This document shows, piece after piece, positions 53,122-61,740 of a stretch of DNA of 64,000 bases. The notes below the pieces were generated by a model that saw nothing but the letters and a program-made list of their open reading frames with translations, ran no database searches and was not told where the DNA came from. The stretch's first letter is position 1; every line of letters starts with the position of its first letter. The position numbers and the translations under genes are program-made. The DNA comes from Chitinophagaceae bacterium LGM1 (GTDB taxonomy: Bacteria; Bacteroidota; Bacteroidia; Chitinophagales; Chitinophagaceae): NCBI GenBank assembly GCA_018604165.1, contig CP075895.1:248001-312000 (forward strand), in the 5' to 3' direction.

Positions 53122-54180
53122 ATGACACGCAACATTGAAAGGCACGTCATATTTGGCCATCAGTCTGTACGAGATGCTTTCATTAAATTGGAAGACCTGA
53201 AAATTGACCCGATACTGATTGTAGCTGATGAAAATATGAAACTAATGGGCTCGCTGACAGACGGCGACCTGCGCAGGGGTTTCATTAACGGGCTAACCAT
53301 CATCAATCATACTATTGCAGACTATGTACAGCCCAATCCGTTATTCATTTACCAAGATGAGCTTTACCAGACTGATATAACAGCGCTGCGTGCAAAAAAT
53401 TTTCTTGTCATACCTATTGTTGACAGGACAATGAAAATAGTAGGTGTACTGAACCTGACACAAGTACAAACCATATTGCCAGTAGATGTGGTGATAATGG
53501 CAGGCGGGCGTGGGCAAAGACTGATGCCACTAACAGAGCACACCCCAAAACCTATGCTGCCAGTAGGGGATAAACCGATACTGGAGCACAATATTGACAG
53601 ACTGAAAAAATTTGGCATTAAGAATATATGTATCAGCGTTAATTATCTGGCAGATAGCATCATCAGTTATTTTGGTGATGGCAGCAATAAAGGAATGTCT
53701 ATCAAGTATGTGTTTGAAGACAAACCAATGGGTACGATGGGTTCGGTGAAATTATGCGGGCATTTATCGCACGACTATATATTGGTCATGAATTCTGACC
53801 TGCTCACAACTATAGACTACGAAGCGTTTTATCAGGCTTTCATAAAAAGTGGTGCTGATATGGCAGTAGCAACTACGGGTTATCAGGTTGATATACCGTA
53901 TGGTGTACTGGAAGTGAGCAGCAATAATTTTGTAAACTCTCTGAAAGAAAAACCACGTTATACTTATTATTCCAACGCGGGTATTTATATCATCAAGAGG
54001 GAGTTGTTGAATTTGGTGCCGGACAACGAATTTTATAATGTAACCGACCTGATGGATAGCCTGATTAAATATGGTAAGTCTATCATATCATTCCCGATAC
54101 TCGGTTACTGGTTGGACATTGGCAAACCAGAAGACTACCTGAAAGCGCAGGAAGATGTGAAATACATCAATATTGGTTGA
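53122..54180 (+). CDS. CBS-domain nucleotidyltransferase (sugar-1-phosphate type)
   Basis: 352 residues. Two CBS motifs (about 1-115, for example MGSLTDGDLRRGFI) precede a sugar-phosphate nucleotidyltransferase domain with MAGGRGQRLMPLTEHTPKPM near 126, the activating Arg/Lys motif. The architecture is that of PtmE/LegF-type guanylyl- or uridylyltransferases, where the CBS pair may sense nucleotides. It is expected to make an activated sugar for the surrounding aminotransferase pathway. It has its own promoter and long leader. Confidence 0.87.
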   Translation: MTRNIERHVIFGHQSVRDAFIKLEDLKIDPILIVADENMKLMGSLTDGDLRRGFINGLTIINHTIADYVQPNPLFIYQDELYQTDITALRAKNFLVIPIVDRTMKIVGVLNLTQVQTILPVDVVIMAGGRGQRLMPLTEHTPKPMLPVGDKPILEHNIDRLKKFGIKNICISVNYLADSIISYFGDGSNKGMSIKYVFEDKPMGTMGSVKLCGHLSHDYILVMNSDLLTTIDYEAFYQAFIKSGADMAVATTGYQVDIPYGVLEVSSNNFVNSLKEKPRYTYYSNAGIYIIKRELLNLVPDNEFYNVTDLMDSLIKYGKSIISFPILGYWLDIGKPEDYLKAQEDVKYINIG

Positions 54181-54320
54181 TATAGATTAATAGACCATGA
54201 AAAAACGTGAAGACGGGCTTGTGTTTTATGCGGGAATGAGTAACTTTATTACTCGTTCTTGTGTTGAGCTTGTGGCTGACAATGGCGAAGCCATGCCATT
54301 ACAGGCTAAGTTCTTTAGAT

Positions 54321-54334
54321 AGTATCGCTTAGAT
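54321..54334 (+). promoter_or_regulatory. Shared 14-base leader motif, copy 1
   Basis: AGTATCGCTTAGAT, ending exactly at the ATG (54335) of the winged-helix regulator gene. The same 14-mer is at 62961-62974 at the start of wzc. TTAGA precedes both. Confidence 0.55.
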
Positions 54335-54877
54335 ATGCTGGAAACATTAATATCATCCCGAACAAGGATAAAGTTGCTGCTAAGGTTGTTTTTAAACCCC
54401 GGCACAACGGCTTACTTGCGCGGATTGGCGGATGAGTTTGACGAAAGCACCAACTCTATACGCGTAGAGTTGAACCGCTTTGAAGATGCAGGCATGATAG
54501 TGTCTGAAAGCAGGGGCAACAAAAAAATGTACAAAGCCAATGACAGGCATCCGTTGTTTGGCGACTTGCGGAGTATACTGATGAAGTACATAGGCATAGA
54601 CCGTGTGATAGAAGTAGTGATAGACAGAATGGGGAATGTAGAAAGGTTGTATCTGACGGGCGATTATGCAAAAGGCAAAGACTCAGGTATTATTGATTTG
54701 GTTTTAGTGGGCGATATAGACAAAGAATATCTTGTGAAGATGGTGAGCAAAGCTGAAAAACTGATAGACAGAAAAGTAAGATTTTTGACATACAGCAGTA
54801 AAGAATGGAATAGCTATCAACACAGCATGAACGGAGCAGGCAAAGAAAAATACCTGCTATTGTGGGAGAATAAATAA
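54335..54877 (+). CDS. Winged-helix regulator with nucleotidyltransferase-like domain
   Basis: 180 residues. An ArsR-type winged helix (about 1-75: SRTRIKLLLRLFLNPGTTAY, SIRVELNRFEDAGMI) is followed by a domain resembling minimal nucleotidyltransferases (about 95-180: VERLYLTGDYAKGKDSGIID), in which the usual GSxARG and DxD residues are altered, suggesting loss of catalysis. Genes of this type often precede an UpxY-like antiterminator in Bacteroidota polysaccharide loci; here the gap is 9 bases. It probably regulates expression of the locus. Confidence 0.75.
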   Translation: MLETLISSRTRIKLLLRLFLNPGTTAYLRGLADEFDESTNSIRVELNRFEDAGMIVSESRGNKKMYKANDRHPLFGDLRSILMKYIGIDRVIEVVIDRMGNVERLYLTGDYAKGKDSGIIDLVLVGDIDKEYLVKMVSKAEKLIDRKVRFLTYSSKEWNSYQHSMNGAGKEKYLLLWENK

Positions 54878-54886
54878 CAAGAAGCA

Positions 54887-55378
54887 ATGCCCTGGTACGT
54901 ATTACATACCAAACCGAGAAACGAAAAAAAGCTGACTAAGCTGCTGGAGCAGAAAGGCATAAAAGTATATTGCCCGCTACGCGAAGAGATAAGGCAGTGG
55001 AGCGACAGAAAAAAGAAAGTAGCAGAGCCGGTTTTTAAGTCGTACATATTTGTGTATATGGACGACTACAAAGAAGAAAATGTAAAAGTACTGATGACAG
55101 CAGGGGCTGTGCGTTTTTTGTGGTGGGTAGGTAAGCCAGGCGTAGTAAGAGAAGCAGAGATACAGGCCATTAAAGACTTTTTGGAGAACTATAAGAACGT
55201 AGAAATAACCGTTGAGTATAAGCCGGGCGAAGTAGTAGAAGTGAAAGAGGGGCCATTTAAAGAAAACAAAGGTGAACTGATACAGATACGTGGTAATATG
55301 GCCGTGATACATATTAAGGCATTGGGCTTTAGCATGAAAGCGCAAATACCTGTACAGTCAATAGCAAGTGCAAAATAA
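54887..55378 (+). CDS. UpxY/NusG-like transcription antiterminator
   Basis: 163 residues. The NusG N-terminal domain (WYVLHTKPRNEKKLTKLL, about 3-100) and a KOW motif (about 108-140, GPFKENKGELIQIRGNMAVI). It is a NusG paralogue of the specialised type, found at the start of capsule operons, where it lets RNA polymerase read through long glycan operons. The following genes run without a terminator to 62891, consistent with a processive-antitermination target. Confidence 0.9.
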   Translation: MPWYVLHTKPRNEKKLTKLLEQKGIKVYCPLREEIRQWSDRKKKVAEPVFKSYIFVYMDDYKEENVKVLMTAGAVRFLWWVGKPGVVREAEIQAIKDFLENYKNVEITVEYKPGEVVEVKEGPFKENKGELIQIRGNMAVIHIKALGFSMKAQIPVQSIASAK

Positions 55379-55383
55379 ATAGT

Positions 55384-56361
55384 ATGAAACTGACAGATTC
55401 AAAAGTATTGGTAATAGGCGGAGCAGGCTTTATTGGCGGCTTTGTGGTGAGGGAATTGTTGAAGCACGATGTGAAAGAAGTAATCATTTACGACAATTTT
55501 ACACGCGGCAAGTACGAGAATATTAACGACTGCCTGCAAGATGAGCGTTGTACAGTTTATCCGTTTGGTGGTGATATACGCGAGTTGGATATATTGGACA
55601 AAGCGATGGAAGGGGTGGACTATGTGTTTCATCTGGCAGCTATGTGGCTGCTGCATTGCAAAGATTTTCCGCGCACGGCGTTTGACGTGAATGTGGGTGG
55701 CACATTCAATGTACTGGAAGCCTGTGTAAAACATAAAGTGAAGAAATTGGTGTACTCATCTTCCGCATCTGTATATGGGGATGCGGTGGAAGTACCGATG
55801 ACGGAAAGCCATCCGTTTAATAACAAGAATTTTTACGGTGCTACCAAAATATCTGGCGAGGCTATGTGTACGGCTTTCAACGACAGGTATGGCTTGAAAG
55901 TAGTAGGCTTGCGCTATATGAATGTATATGGGCCTGGGCAAGACCAACATGCGGTATATAGCGGTGTAGTACCCATCATGCTGAATAAAATAGACGCGAA
56001 CGAGCAACCCACCATCAATGGTGATGGCTCTCAGGCATACGATTTTATTTATGTGGAAGATGTAGCAAGGTGCAATGTGCAGGCTGTGTTGAGTGATGTA
56101 GAATATGGTTTTTATAATGTTGGTACGGAAGTGCAAACAACCATCAGGCAGCTATGCGATACGATATTGAAGCTGAAAGAATCGAATCTGGAAGTGATAT
56201 ACAAGCCTTACAGTGCAGACGATGCGCGCGCACTGGTACAAAACAGGATAGGCTCTAAAGAAAAAGCGGAAAATGAACTTGGTTTTATATATAAATACTC
56301 GCTGGAAGAAGGATTGATGAAGCTGATAGAATGGCGCGATAAAGTTTTGGTAACGGCATAA
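55384..56361 (+). CDS. NAD-dependent epimerase/dehydratase (UDP-glucose 4-epimerase-like)
   Basis: 325 residues. Rossmann start VLVIGGAGFIGGFVVRELL, catalytic Tyr151 and Lys155 in YGATK, with SSSASVYG before it. It is the second epimerase of the locus, 5 bases after the UpxY gene and 8 bases before an aminotransferase. The likely substrate is a UDP-sugar; not determined. Confidence 0.88.
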   Translation: MKLTDSKVLVIGGAGFIGGFVVRELLKHDVKEVIIYDNFTRGKYENINDCLQDERCTVYPFGGDIRELDILDKAMEGVDYVFHLAAMWLLHCKDFPRTAFDVNVGGTFNVLEACVKHKVKKLVYSSSASVYGDAVEVPMTESHPFNNKNFYGATKISGEAMCTAFNDRYGLKVVGLRYMNVYGPGQDQHAVYSGVVPIMLNKIDANEQPTINGDGSQAYDFIYVEDVARCNVQAVLSDVEYGFYNVGTEVQTTIRQLCDTILKLKESNLEVIYKPYSADDARALVQNRIGSKEKAENELGFIYKYSLEEGLMKLIEWRDKVLVTA

Positions 56362-56369
56362 ACAAACAC

Positions 56370-57518
56370 ATGGCAGACACATTGAAAAGAAGCATACCCA
56401 TATCGTTGCCCAGCATGGGGCAGGAAGAATGGGAAGCACTGAAAGAACCCATCTTCAGCGGGTGGATAACACAAGGACCTAAAGTGGCACAGTTTGAAAA
56501 ACTGTTTGCCGAAAGGCATGGTGTGAAACACGCGTTGGCAGTGTCCAACTGTACTACAGCGCTGCACCTTGCACTCGTAGCATTGGGCGTGGGTGCGGGC
56601 GATGAGGTGATAGTGCCTGCTTTTACTTGGGTATCTACCGCTAATGCGGTGATGTATTGCGGTGCTACGCCTGTGTTTATAGATATAGACCCCGTAACGT
56701 TTAATATAGATACCGCACAGCTTCGTTCTAAAATTACTGCCAAGACAAAAGCAATAATACCTGTACACCTGTTTGGCTTGTGTGCAGATGTAGATAAGAT
56801 AAAAGAAATAGCACCTGAATTGAAAATAGTGGAAGACGGTGCTTGTGCTGCAGGTGCAGCACTGAATAGTACTGCCGCAGGTGCATTGGGCGATATTGGT
56901 TGTTTTTCTTTTCACCCGCGCAAATCTGTAACAACAGGTGAGGGTGGTATGCTGACAACGAATGACGATGCGTTGGCAGAGAAACTAAACTGCTTGCGCA
57001 ATCATGGTGCATCCATATCAGAAGAGCAAAGACATAAAGGTCCGCGCCCGTACATACTGCCGGAGTTTGATATGGTAGGCTACAACTACCGCATGACAGA
57101 CCTGCAAGGGGCGTTGGGTGTCGTACAGATACAAAAGCTGGATACTTTCATTAATGAAAGACAACAATGGGCGAGCTACTATAATGAGCAACTGAAAGAC
57201 ATTGAATGGCTGCGTACACCTGTGTACGATGCAAAATACAAACATGGTTGGCAATCGTACGTATTGTTTATAGACGAAAGCAAAGCCCCTATGAGCAGGA
57301 ACGACCTGATGGAATACCTGCAACAACAAGGTGTAAGTACACGCACCGGTACACATGCCGTACACATGCTGGGTTATTATGCCAACACATTTGGTATAAA
57401 GCCGCAAGACTACCCCGGTGCGTATGCGGCAAATGAATACTCGATGTCTATTCCTTTACACAATAAAATGACGGCGGCAGATTACGAATACATCGTAACA
57501 CTGCTGAAAGGGCTGTAA
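56370..57518 (+). CDS. DegT/DnrJ/EryC1 family sugar aminotransferase
   Basis: 382 residues. The PLP Lys185 is in FHPRKSVTTGEGG. SNCTTALHLALVALGVG and VEDGACAAGA are family blocks. It pairs with the epimerase upstream as the second epimerase-aminotransferase set of the locus and is distinct from the LegC-like enzyme at 51767. The sugar product is probably an amino-deoxy sugar. Confidence 0.9.
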   Translation: MADTLKRSIPISLPSMGQEEWEALKEPIFSGWITQGPKVAQFEKLFAERHGVKHALAVSNCTTALHLALVALGVGAGDEVIVPAFTWVSTANAVMYCGATPVFIDIDPVTFNIDTAQLRSKITAKTKAIIPVHLFGLCADVDKIKEIAPELKIVEDGACAAGAALNSTAAGALGDIGCFSFHPRKSVTTGEGGMLTTNDDALAEKLNCLRNHGASISEEQRHKGPRPYILPEFDMVGYNYRMTDLQGALGVVQIQKLDTFINERQQWASYYNEQLKDIEWLRTPVYDAKYKHGWQSYVLFIDESKAPMSRNDLMEYLQQQGVSTRTGTHAVHMLGYYANTFGIKPQDYPGAYAANEYSMSIPLHNKMTAADYEYIVTLLKGL

Positions 57519-57520
57519 TA

Positions 57521-59416
57521 ATGTGCGGCATAGCAGGCATATATAATCTGAACCATGAAGCAGTTGTAAAACAGCAAGTGCAGCGTATGGCCGATGTGCT
57601 GGCGCATCGCGGGCCTGATAGCGATGGAGTATTTGTTGACGGACAGATAGGATTGGCGCACCGCAGGTTAGCGATACTTGATACATCATCTCTCGGCGCG
57701 CAACCTATGGCATCTAAAAACGATGAGTGGGTGATTGTGTTCAACGGTTGTATTTATAACTTCAGAGAGTTGAGAGAAGAGCTGCAACAACAGGGACACT
57801 CTTTTATTTCAAGAACAGATACGGAAGTAATAGCCGAAGGTTTGAGTGCGTATGGTGCAGATTTTTTTCAGCGGTTGAATGGCATGTTTGCCATTGCCGC
57901 ATGGAATAAAAAACTACAATGCCTGTACATGAGCCGCGATAGGTTTGGTATCAAGCCATTATATTATTGGTTTAACGGTAAGACACTTGTTTTCGGTTCA
58001 GAGATAAAAGCCATCATTACACATCCCGATTATAAAATAGGTGTGGATTATGCAGCACTGAACCAATACTTCTCTTTCCAGAATGTATTTTCATACAATA
58101 CTTTGTTTGATGGTGTAACCATGTTACCGCCGGCGAATACAGTAGTAGTAAATGCAGATAGCACGTATGTAAAACACTACTCATGGTGGGATTATGACTT
58201 TACAAAAGCTGACAACAGCATGGGTTTTGAAGATGCTGTACAGCTAACAAAATCTGCTTTTGAAACATCTGTACACAGGCAGATGGTAGCAGATGTACCC
58301 GTGGGTAGTTACCTGAGTGGCGGTATGGATTCAGGTTCGGTAACGGCAGTAGCAGCATCGCATACTGAACGGTTAACGACCTTTACGGCAGGGTTTGACA
58401 TGAGTGAGGTGACAGGTGTAGAGGCCAACTACGATGAGCGAAGAGATGCGGAGTTAATGGCCAACTATTTTAAGACAGAGCATTATGAGCAAGTCATAAA
58501 CGCAGGAGATTTAAGTTGGTCGCTACCAAGGGTGATATACCATTTGGAAGATTTGCGCGTAGGTATGTGTTATCCCAACTACTACATCAGCCGTCTTGCA
58601 TCCAAGTTTGTAAAAGTATGCCTGCAAGGTACAGGTGGGGATGAGTTGTTTGGCGGGTATCCGTGGCGGTATTACAGTGTATATCAATCGCTCGACCAAC
58701 AGGCATTTTTTGATAATTACTATAGCTTTTGGCAACGTTTAGTGCCAGATACAGAGAAGCAAAAGCTTTTTACTGCGGATACATTTAGCAAAGTAGATAT
58801 TGCAGAGCCGCGCAATGTTTTTGAGCGTGTATTTACTTTCAACGACAAACTACAATACGATACGCCTGAACACCATATAGAAAACAGTCTGTACTTCGAA
58901 ATAAAGACTTTCTTACCCGGCCTACTATTAGTTGGTGATAAGCTGTCTATGGCTAACGGATTGGAAGAGCGTTTCCCGTTTATGGATAATGATCTTGTGG
59001 ATATGGCCATGAAAATACCCGTAAAACATAAACTGGGCAACCTCGAAATGATGAAGCGTGTGAATGAAAATGAAAGCCTGCATGAGAAGAAACGAGCCTA
59101 CAAAGAATATGACGACGGCAAAAATGTACTCCGTAAAGCCATGATGAGTTTCTTGCCAGAAAAAATAATCAACAGAAAAAAACAAGGATTTTCTGCACCA
59201 GACGAAAGTTGGTATCGTGGAGAGAATGCACAATACATCAAAGACCTGTTGCTCGGTAAAAAAACAGTGAGTGCGGATTTTATAAGTCCATCTTACATAG
59301 AATACATCATAAAAGAACATACAGAAAAGAAAATCAATCACCGTTTACTGCTCTGGTCTTTCCTGAGCTTTGAATGGTGGTGCCGCATATACCTCAGCAA
59401 TGAAAAAGTATATTAA
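57521..59416 (+). CDS. asnB: Asparagine synthase (glutamine-hydrolysing)
   Basis: 631 residues. The N-terminal nucleophile Cys2 (MCGIAGIYNLN) heads the glutaminase domain (1-200). The synthetase domain has the ATP loop LSGGMDSGSV (about 265-274). In glycan loci such AsnB-like enzymes often amidate sugar acids or transfer ammonia rather than make asparagine; which applies here is not known. The stop overlaps the next gene by 17 bases. Confidence 0.92.
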   Translation: MCGIAGIYNLNHEAVVKQQVQRMADVLAHRGPDSDGVFVDGQIGLAHRRLAILDTSSLGAQPMASKNDEWVIVFNGCIYNFRELREELQQQGHSFISRTDTEVIAEGLSAYGADFFQRLNGMFAIAAWNKKLQCLYMSRDRFGIKPLYYWFNGKTLVFGSEIKAIITHPDYKIGVDYAALNQYFSFQNVFSYNTLFDGVTMLPPANTVVVNADSTYVKHYSWWDYDFTKADNSMGFEDAVQLTKSAFETSVHRQMVADVPVGSYLSGGMDSGSVTAVAASHTERLTTFTAGFDMSEVTGVEANYDERRDAELMANYFKTEHYEQVINAGDLSWSLPRVIYHLEDLRVGMCYPNYYISRLASKFVKVCLQGTGGDELFGGYPWRYYSVYQSLDQQAFFDNYYSFWQRLVPDTEKQKLFTADTFSKVDIAEPRNVFERVFTFNDKLQYDTPEHHIENSLYFEIKTFLPGLLLVGDKLSMANGLEERFPFMDNDLVDMAMKIPVKHKLGNLEMMKRVNENESLHEKKRAYKEYDDGKNVLRKAMMSFLPEKIINRKKQGFSAPDESWYRGENAQYIKDLLLGKKTVSADFISPSYIEYIIKEHTEKKINHRLLLWSFLSFEWWCRIYLSNEKVY

Positions 59417-59954
59417 TACTATACTGCAACTTTTGTTTCATGCCAAGAGGGATGAAATGAAAAAGCAATACAACCGTGTGTTGCCGGTGAACGAATTGTT
59501 TACTGACCGTTGGGAGAAAGCGAAATATTTGGGCTTTGGTGAGGGCACAAGTGTGTATGATAGCTGTACTGTTTTTGGAGATGTGAAAGTAGGTAGCGAT
59601 ACATGGATAGGCCCGTACACTATACTGGATGGAACAGGTGGTTTGTCAATTGGCTCTAATTGTTCGATAAGTGCTGGTGTGCACATATACACACACAATA
59701 CGGTGAAGTGGGCAATAAGTGGTGGGAAAGAAAAGTATGACTACAGTGCTGTTGTCATAGGTGATAATTGTTTTATAGGCCCGCAAAGCATGATACAGAA
59801 TGGAGTAACGATAGGTAAGCATTGTGTAGTTGCGGCAAACAGTTTTGTGAATCGTGACGTAAATGATTTTGCACTAGTGGCTGGCAACCCTGCAAAGCAG
59901 ATAGGCGAAGTAATGATAAACGAAAACGGCAACCCTGAATTAAAGTATTATTAA
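59400..59954 (+). CDS. Hexapeptide-repeat acyltransferase
   Basis: 184 residues from the ATG at 59400, inside the asnB 3' end. Left-handed beta-helix repeats: VYDSCTVFGDVKVGSDTWIG, LSIGSNCSISAGVHI, VIGDNCFIGPQSMIQNG. The His of VHIYTHNTVKW is the likely catalytic residue. It acetylates a sugar or sugar-nucleotide of the locus. Its stop codon shares a base with the next start. Confidence 0.88.
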   Translation: MKKYINTILQLLFHAKRDEMKKQYNRVLPVNELFTDRWEKAKYLGFGEGTSVYDSCTVFGDVKVGSDTWIGPYTILDGTGGLSIGSNCSISAGVHIYTHNTVKWAISGGKEKYDYSAVVIGDNCFIGPQSMIQNGVTIGKHCVVAANSFVNRDVNDFALVAGNPAKQIGEVMINENGNPELKYY

Positions 59955-61129
59955 TGGCAGAAAAGAAGATTTGCAGCAGGTGTATATATGATGATGCCGT
60001 TCCGAATATTGTATTCGATGAGCAGGGCGTATGTAACTACTGCAAAACGATGGATCAATTGCAGGAAGAATACAAGACAGGGACAGAAGATGGGATAAAT
60101 GTATTTCTGGCAATAGTTGAGCAGATAAAGAAAGACGGGAAAGGCAAGCCTTATGATTGTGTAATAGGTGTAAGCGGCGGTACTGATTCATCTTACATGG
60201 TACACATGGCTGTAAAAGAATGGGGATTGCGACCATTGGCAGTACACTACGACAATACATGGAATACAGCCATTGCTACGCAAAATATTTTTAAGGTATT
60301 AGGGAAGTTGAATGTTGACCTTGACACTTATGTGATAGATAATAAAGAAGCCAATGATGTTTTTAAAGCATTTCTGAAAGCAGGTGTACCTGAGTTGGAT
60401 GGGCCTACTGATATTGCATTAGCAGAAGTCTTATATCGTGCAGCAAGTAAGTTTGGTATCAAGTATGTGCTCGAAGGACATTCTTACAAAGCGGAAGGCA
60501 TATCGCCACTTGGTATTATGTATGTGGATGGTAAATACATAAGTGATATACACAAGCGTTTTGGTACTATGAAAATGAAGACATTCCCGAATATGCCACT
60601 GACAGCATTTTTGAAATGGATTATTTTCAAGAAGATAAAAAAAATACGTCCGTTCTGGTATATACCATACAGTAAAGCAGAAGCGCGCGAAATGTTGGAA
60701 AGAGAATACAATTGGGAATACTATGGGGGGCATCATCTTGAAAACAGAATGACGGCATTCCATCACAGCGTGTATCATCCGCAACGCTTTAAGTTAGACC
60801 AACGTAACAATAGCTTGTCTGCCGCTGTACGTTCGGGCGATATGACGCGTCAGGATGCACTGGCAGAATACAGTAAGCCACCACACATAGAAGAAGACTT
60901 GATTCCTTTCTTTAAGAAAAGATTGAAACTGAGCGACGAAGAATATGATGCATTAATGAATGCGCCTAAAAAATTCTTTTGGGATTACAAGACATATAAA
61001 AAGACTTTCGAGCGTATGAGGCCATTGTTTTACATGCTCTACAAATCGAGCTTAGTGCCTAAAAGCTTCTACTTAAAATATTGTTTCCCTTTGGATATAG
61101 AGAAACTGAAAAAGCAACAGTTGGGATGA
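59954..61129 (+). CDS. N-acetyl sugar amidotransferase (WbpG/PseA/LegX type)
   Basis: 391 residues. The zinc-type cysteines CSRCIYDD and CNYC frame the N-terminus (about 7-30). The PP-loop is GVSGGTDSSYMV (about 71-82). LDGPTDIALAEVLYRAAS and EGHSYKAEGISPLG are conserved in the N-acetyl sugar amidotransferase family, which makes amidino sugars using ammonia from a HisH/HisF-like pair. HisH follows with an ATGA overlap. No HisF-like gene is next to it. Confidence 0.92.
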   Translation: MAEKKICSRCIYDDAVPNIVFDEQGVCNYCKTMDQLQEEYKTGTEDGINVFLAIVEQIKKDGKGKPYDCVIGVSGGTDSSYMVHMAVKEWGLRPLAVHYDNTWNTAIATQNIFKVLGKLNVDLDTYVIDNKEANDVFKAFLKAGVPELDGPTDIALAEVLYRAASKFGIKYVLEGHSYKAEGISPLGIMYVDGKYISDIHKRFGTMKMKTFPNMPLTAFLKWIIFKKIKKIRPFWYIPYSKAEAREMLEREYNWEYYGGHHLENRMTAFHHSVYHPQRFKLDQRNNSLSAAVRSGDMTRQDALAEYSKPPHIEEDLIPFFKKRLKLSDEEYDALMNAPKKFFWDYKTYKKTFERMRPLFYMLYKSSLVPKSFYLKYCFPLDIEKLKKQQLG

Positions 61130-61740
61130 TAACGATTGTGAACTATGGTATGGGCAACCTTGCATCTGTACAAAATATGCTGAAACGCATAGGTGCAGCT
61201 TGCGAGATAACTGGCGACCTTGAAAAGATTGCTAATGCTAAGAAAATATTATTGCCGGGTGTTGGCGCGTTTGATGCAGCAGTACAACAGATAGATGGTG
61301 CCGGTATGCGTGAAGTGTTAAATAAAAAGGCATTAGAAGATAAAGTGCCGGTATTGGGTATTTGCCTCGGTATGCAATTGCTCACACAATCGAGCGAGGA
61401 AGGGGTGCTAAAAGGACTTGGATGGATACCTGCTAAAACACTGAAGTTCAACTTCTCACAACCTACCAACCTGAAAGTACCACATATGGGGTGGAATGAT
61501 ATAAGTATTGTAAACCATTGTGCATTAGTAGATGATTTGCCGCTGGAGCCACGTTTTTATTTTGTACACTCATACCATGCAAAAGCTGAAGATGATAAAT
61601 ATGTAATAGCACGTACTCACTACGGGTATGATTTTGATTCCATGCTGACAAACGGAGATAATATAGTTGGCGCACAATTTCACCCTGAAAAGAGCCATAA
61701 ATTTGGCATGAAGTTGCTAACCAATTTTGCGAAAATGTAA
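61126..61740 (+). CDS. hisH: Glutamine amidotransferase HisH-like subunit
   Basis: 204 residues from the ATG at 61126, overlapping the previous stop as ATGA. Class I glutaminase triad visible as Cys80 in LGICLGMQ, and His186 and Glu188 in QFHPEKS. It supplies ammonia from glutamine. In histidine synthesis the partner is HisF; here the context with a sugar amidotransferase points to a paralogue of the WbpG-HisH-HisF kind. It overlaps the glycosyltransferase by 1 base. Confidence 0.9.
   Translation: MITIVNYGMGNLASVQNMLKRIGAACEITGDLEKIANAKKILLPGVGAFDAAVQQIDGAGMREVLNKKALEDKVPVLGICLGMQLLTQSSEEGVLKGLGWIPAKTLKFNFSQPTNLKVPHMGWNDISIVNHCALVDDLPLEPRFYFVHSYHAKAEDDKYVIARTHYGYDFDSMLTNGDNIVGAQFHPEKSHKFGMKLLTNFAKM

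Noticed and set aside
56208-56915. 235-aa minus-strand frame over the epimerase/aminotransferase junction
   Set aside because: Antisense to two well-supported genes; Cys/Tyr/Phe-rich random-like composition.
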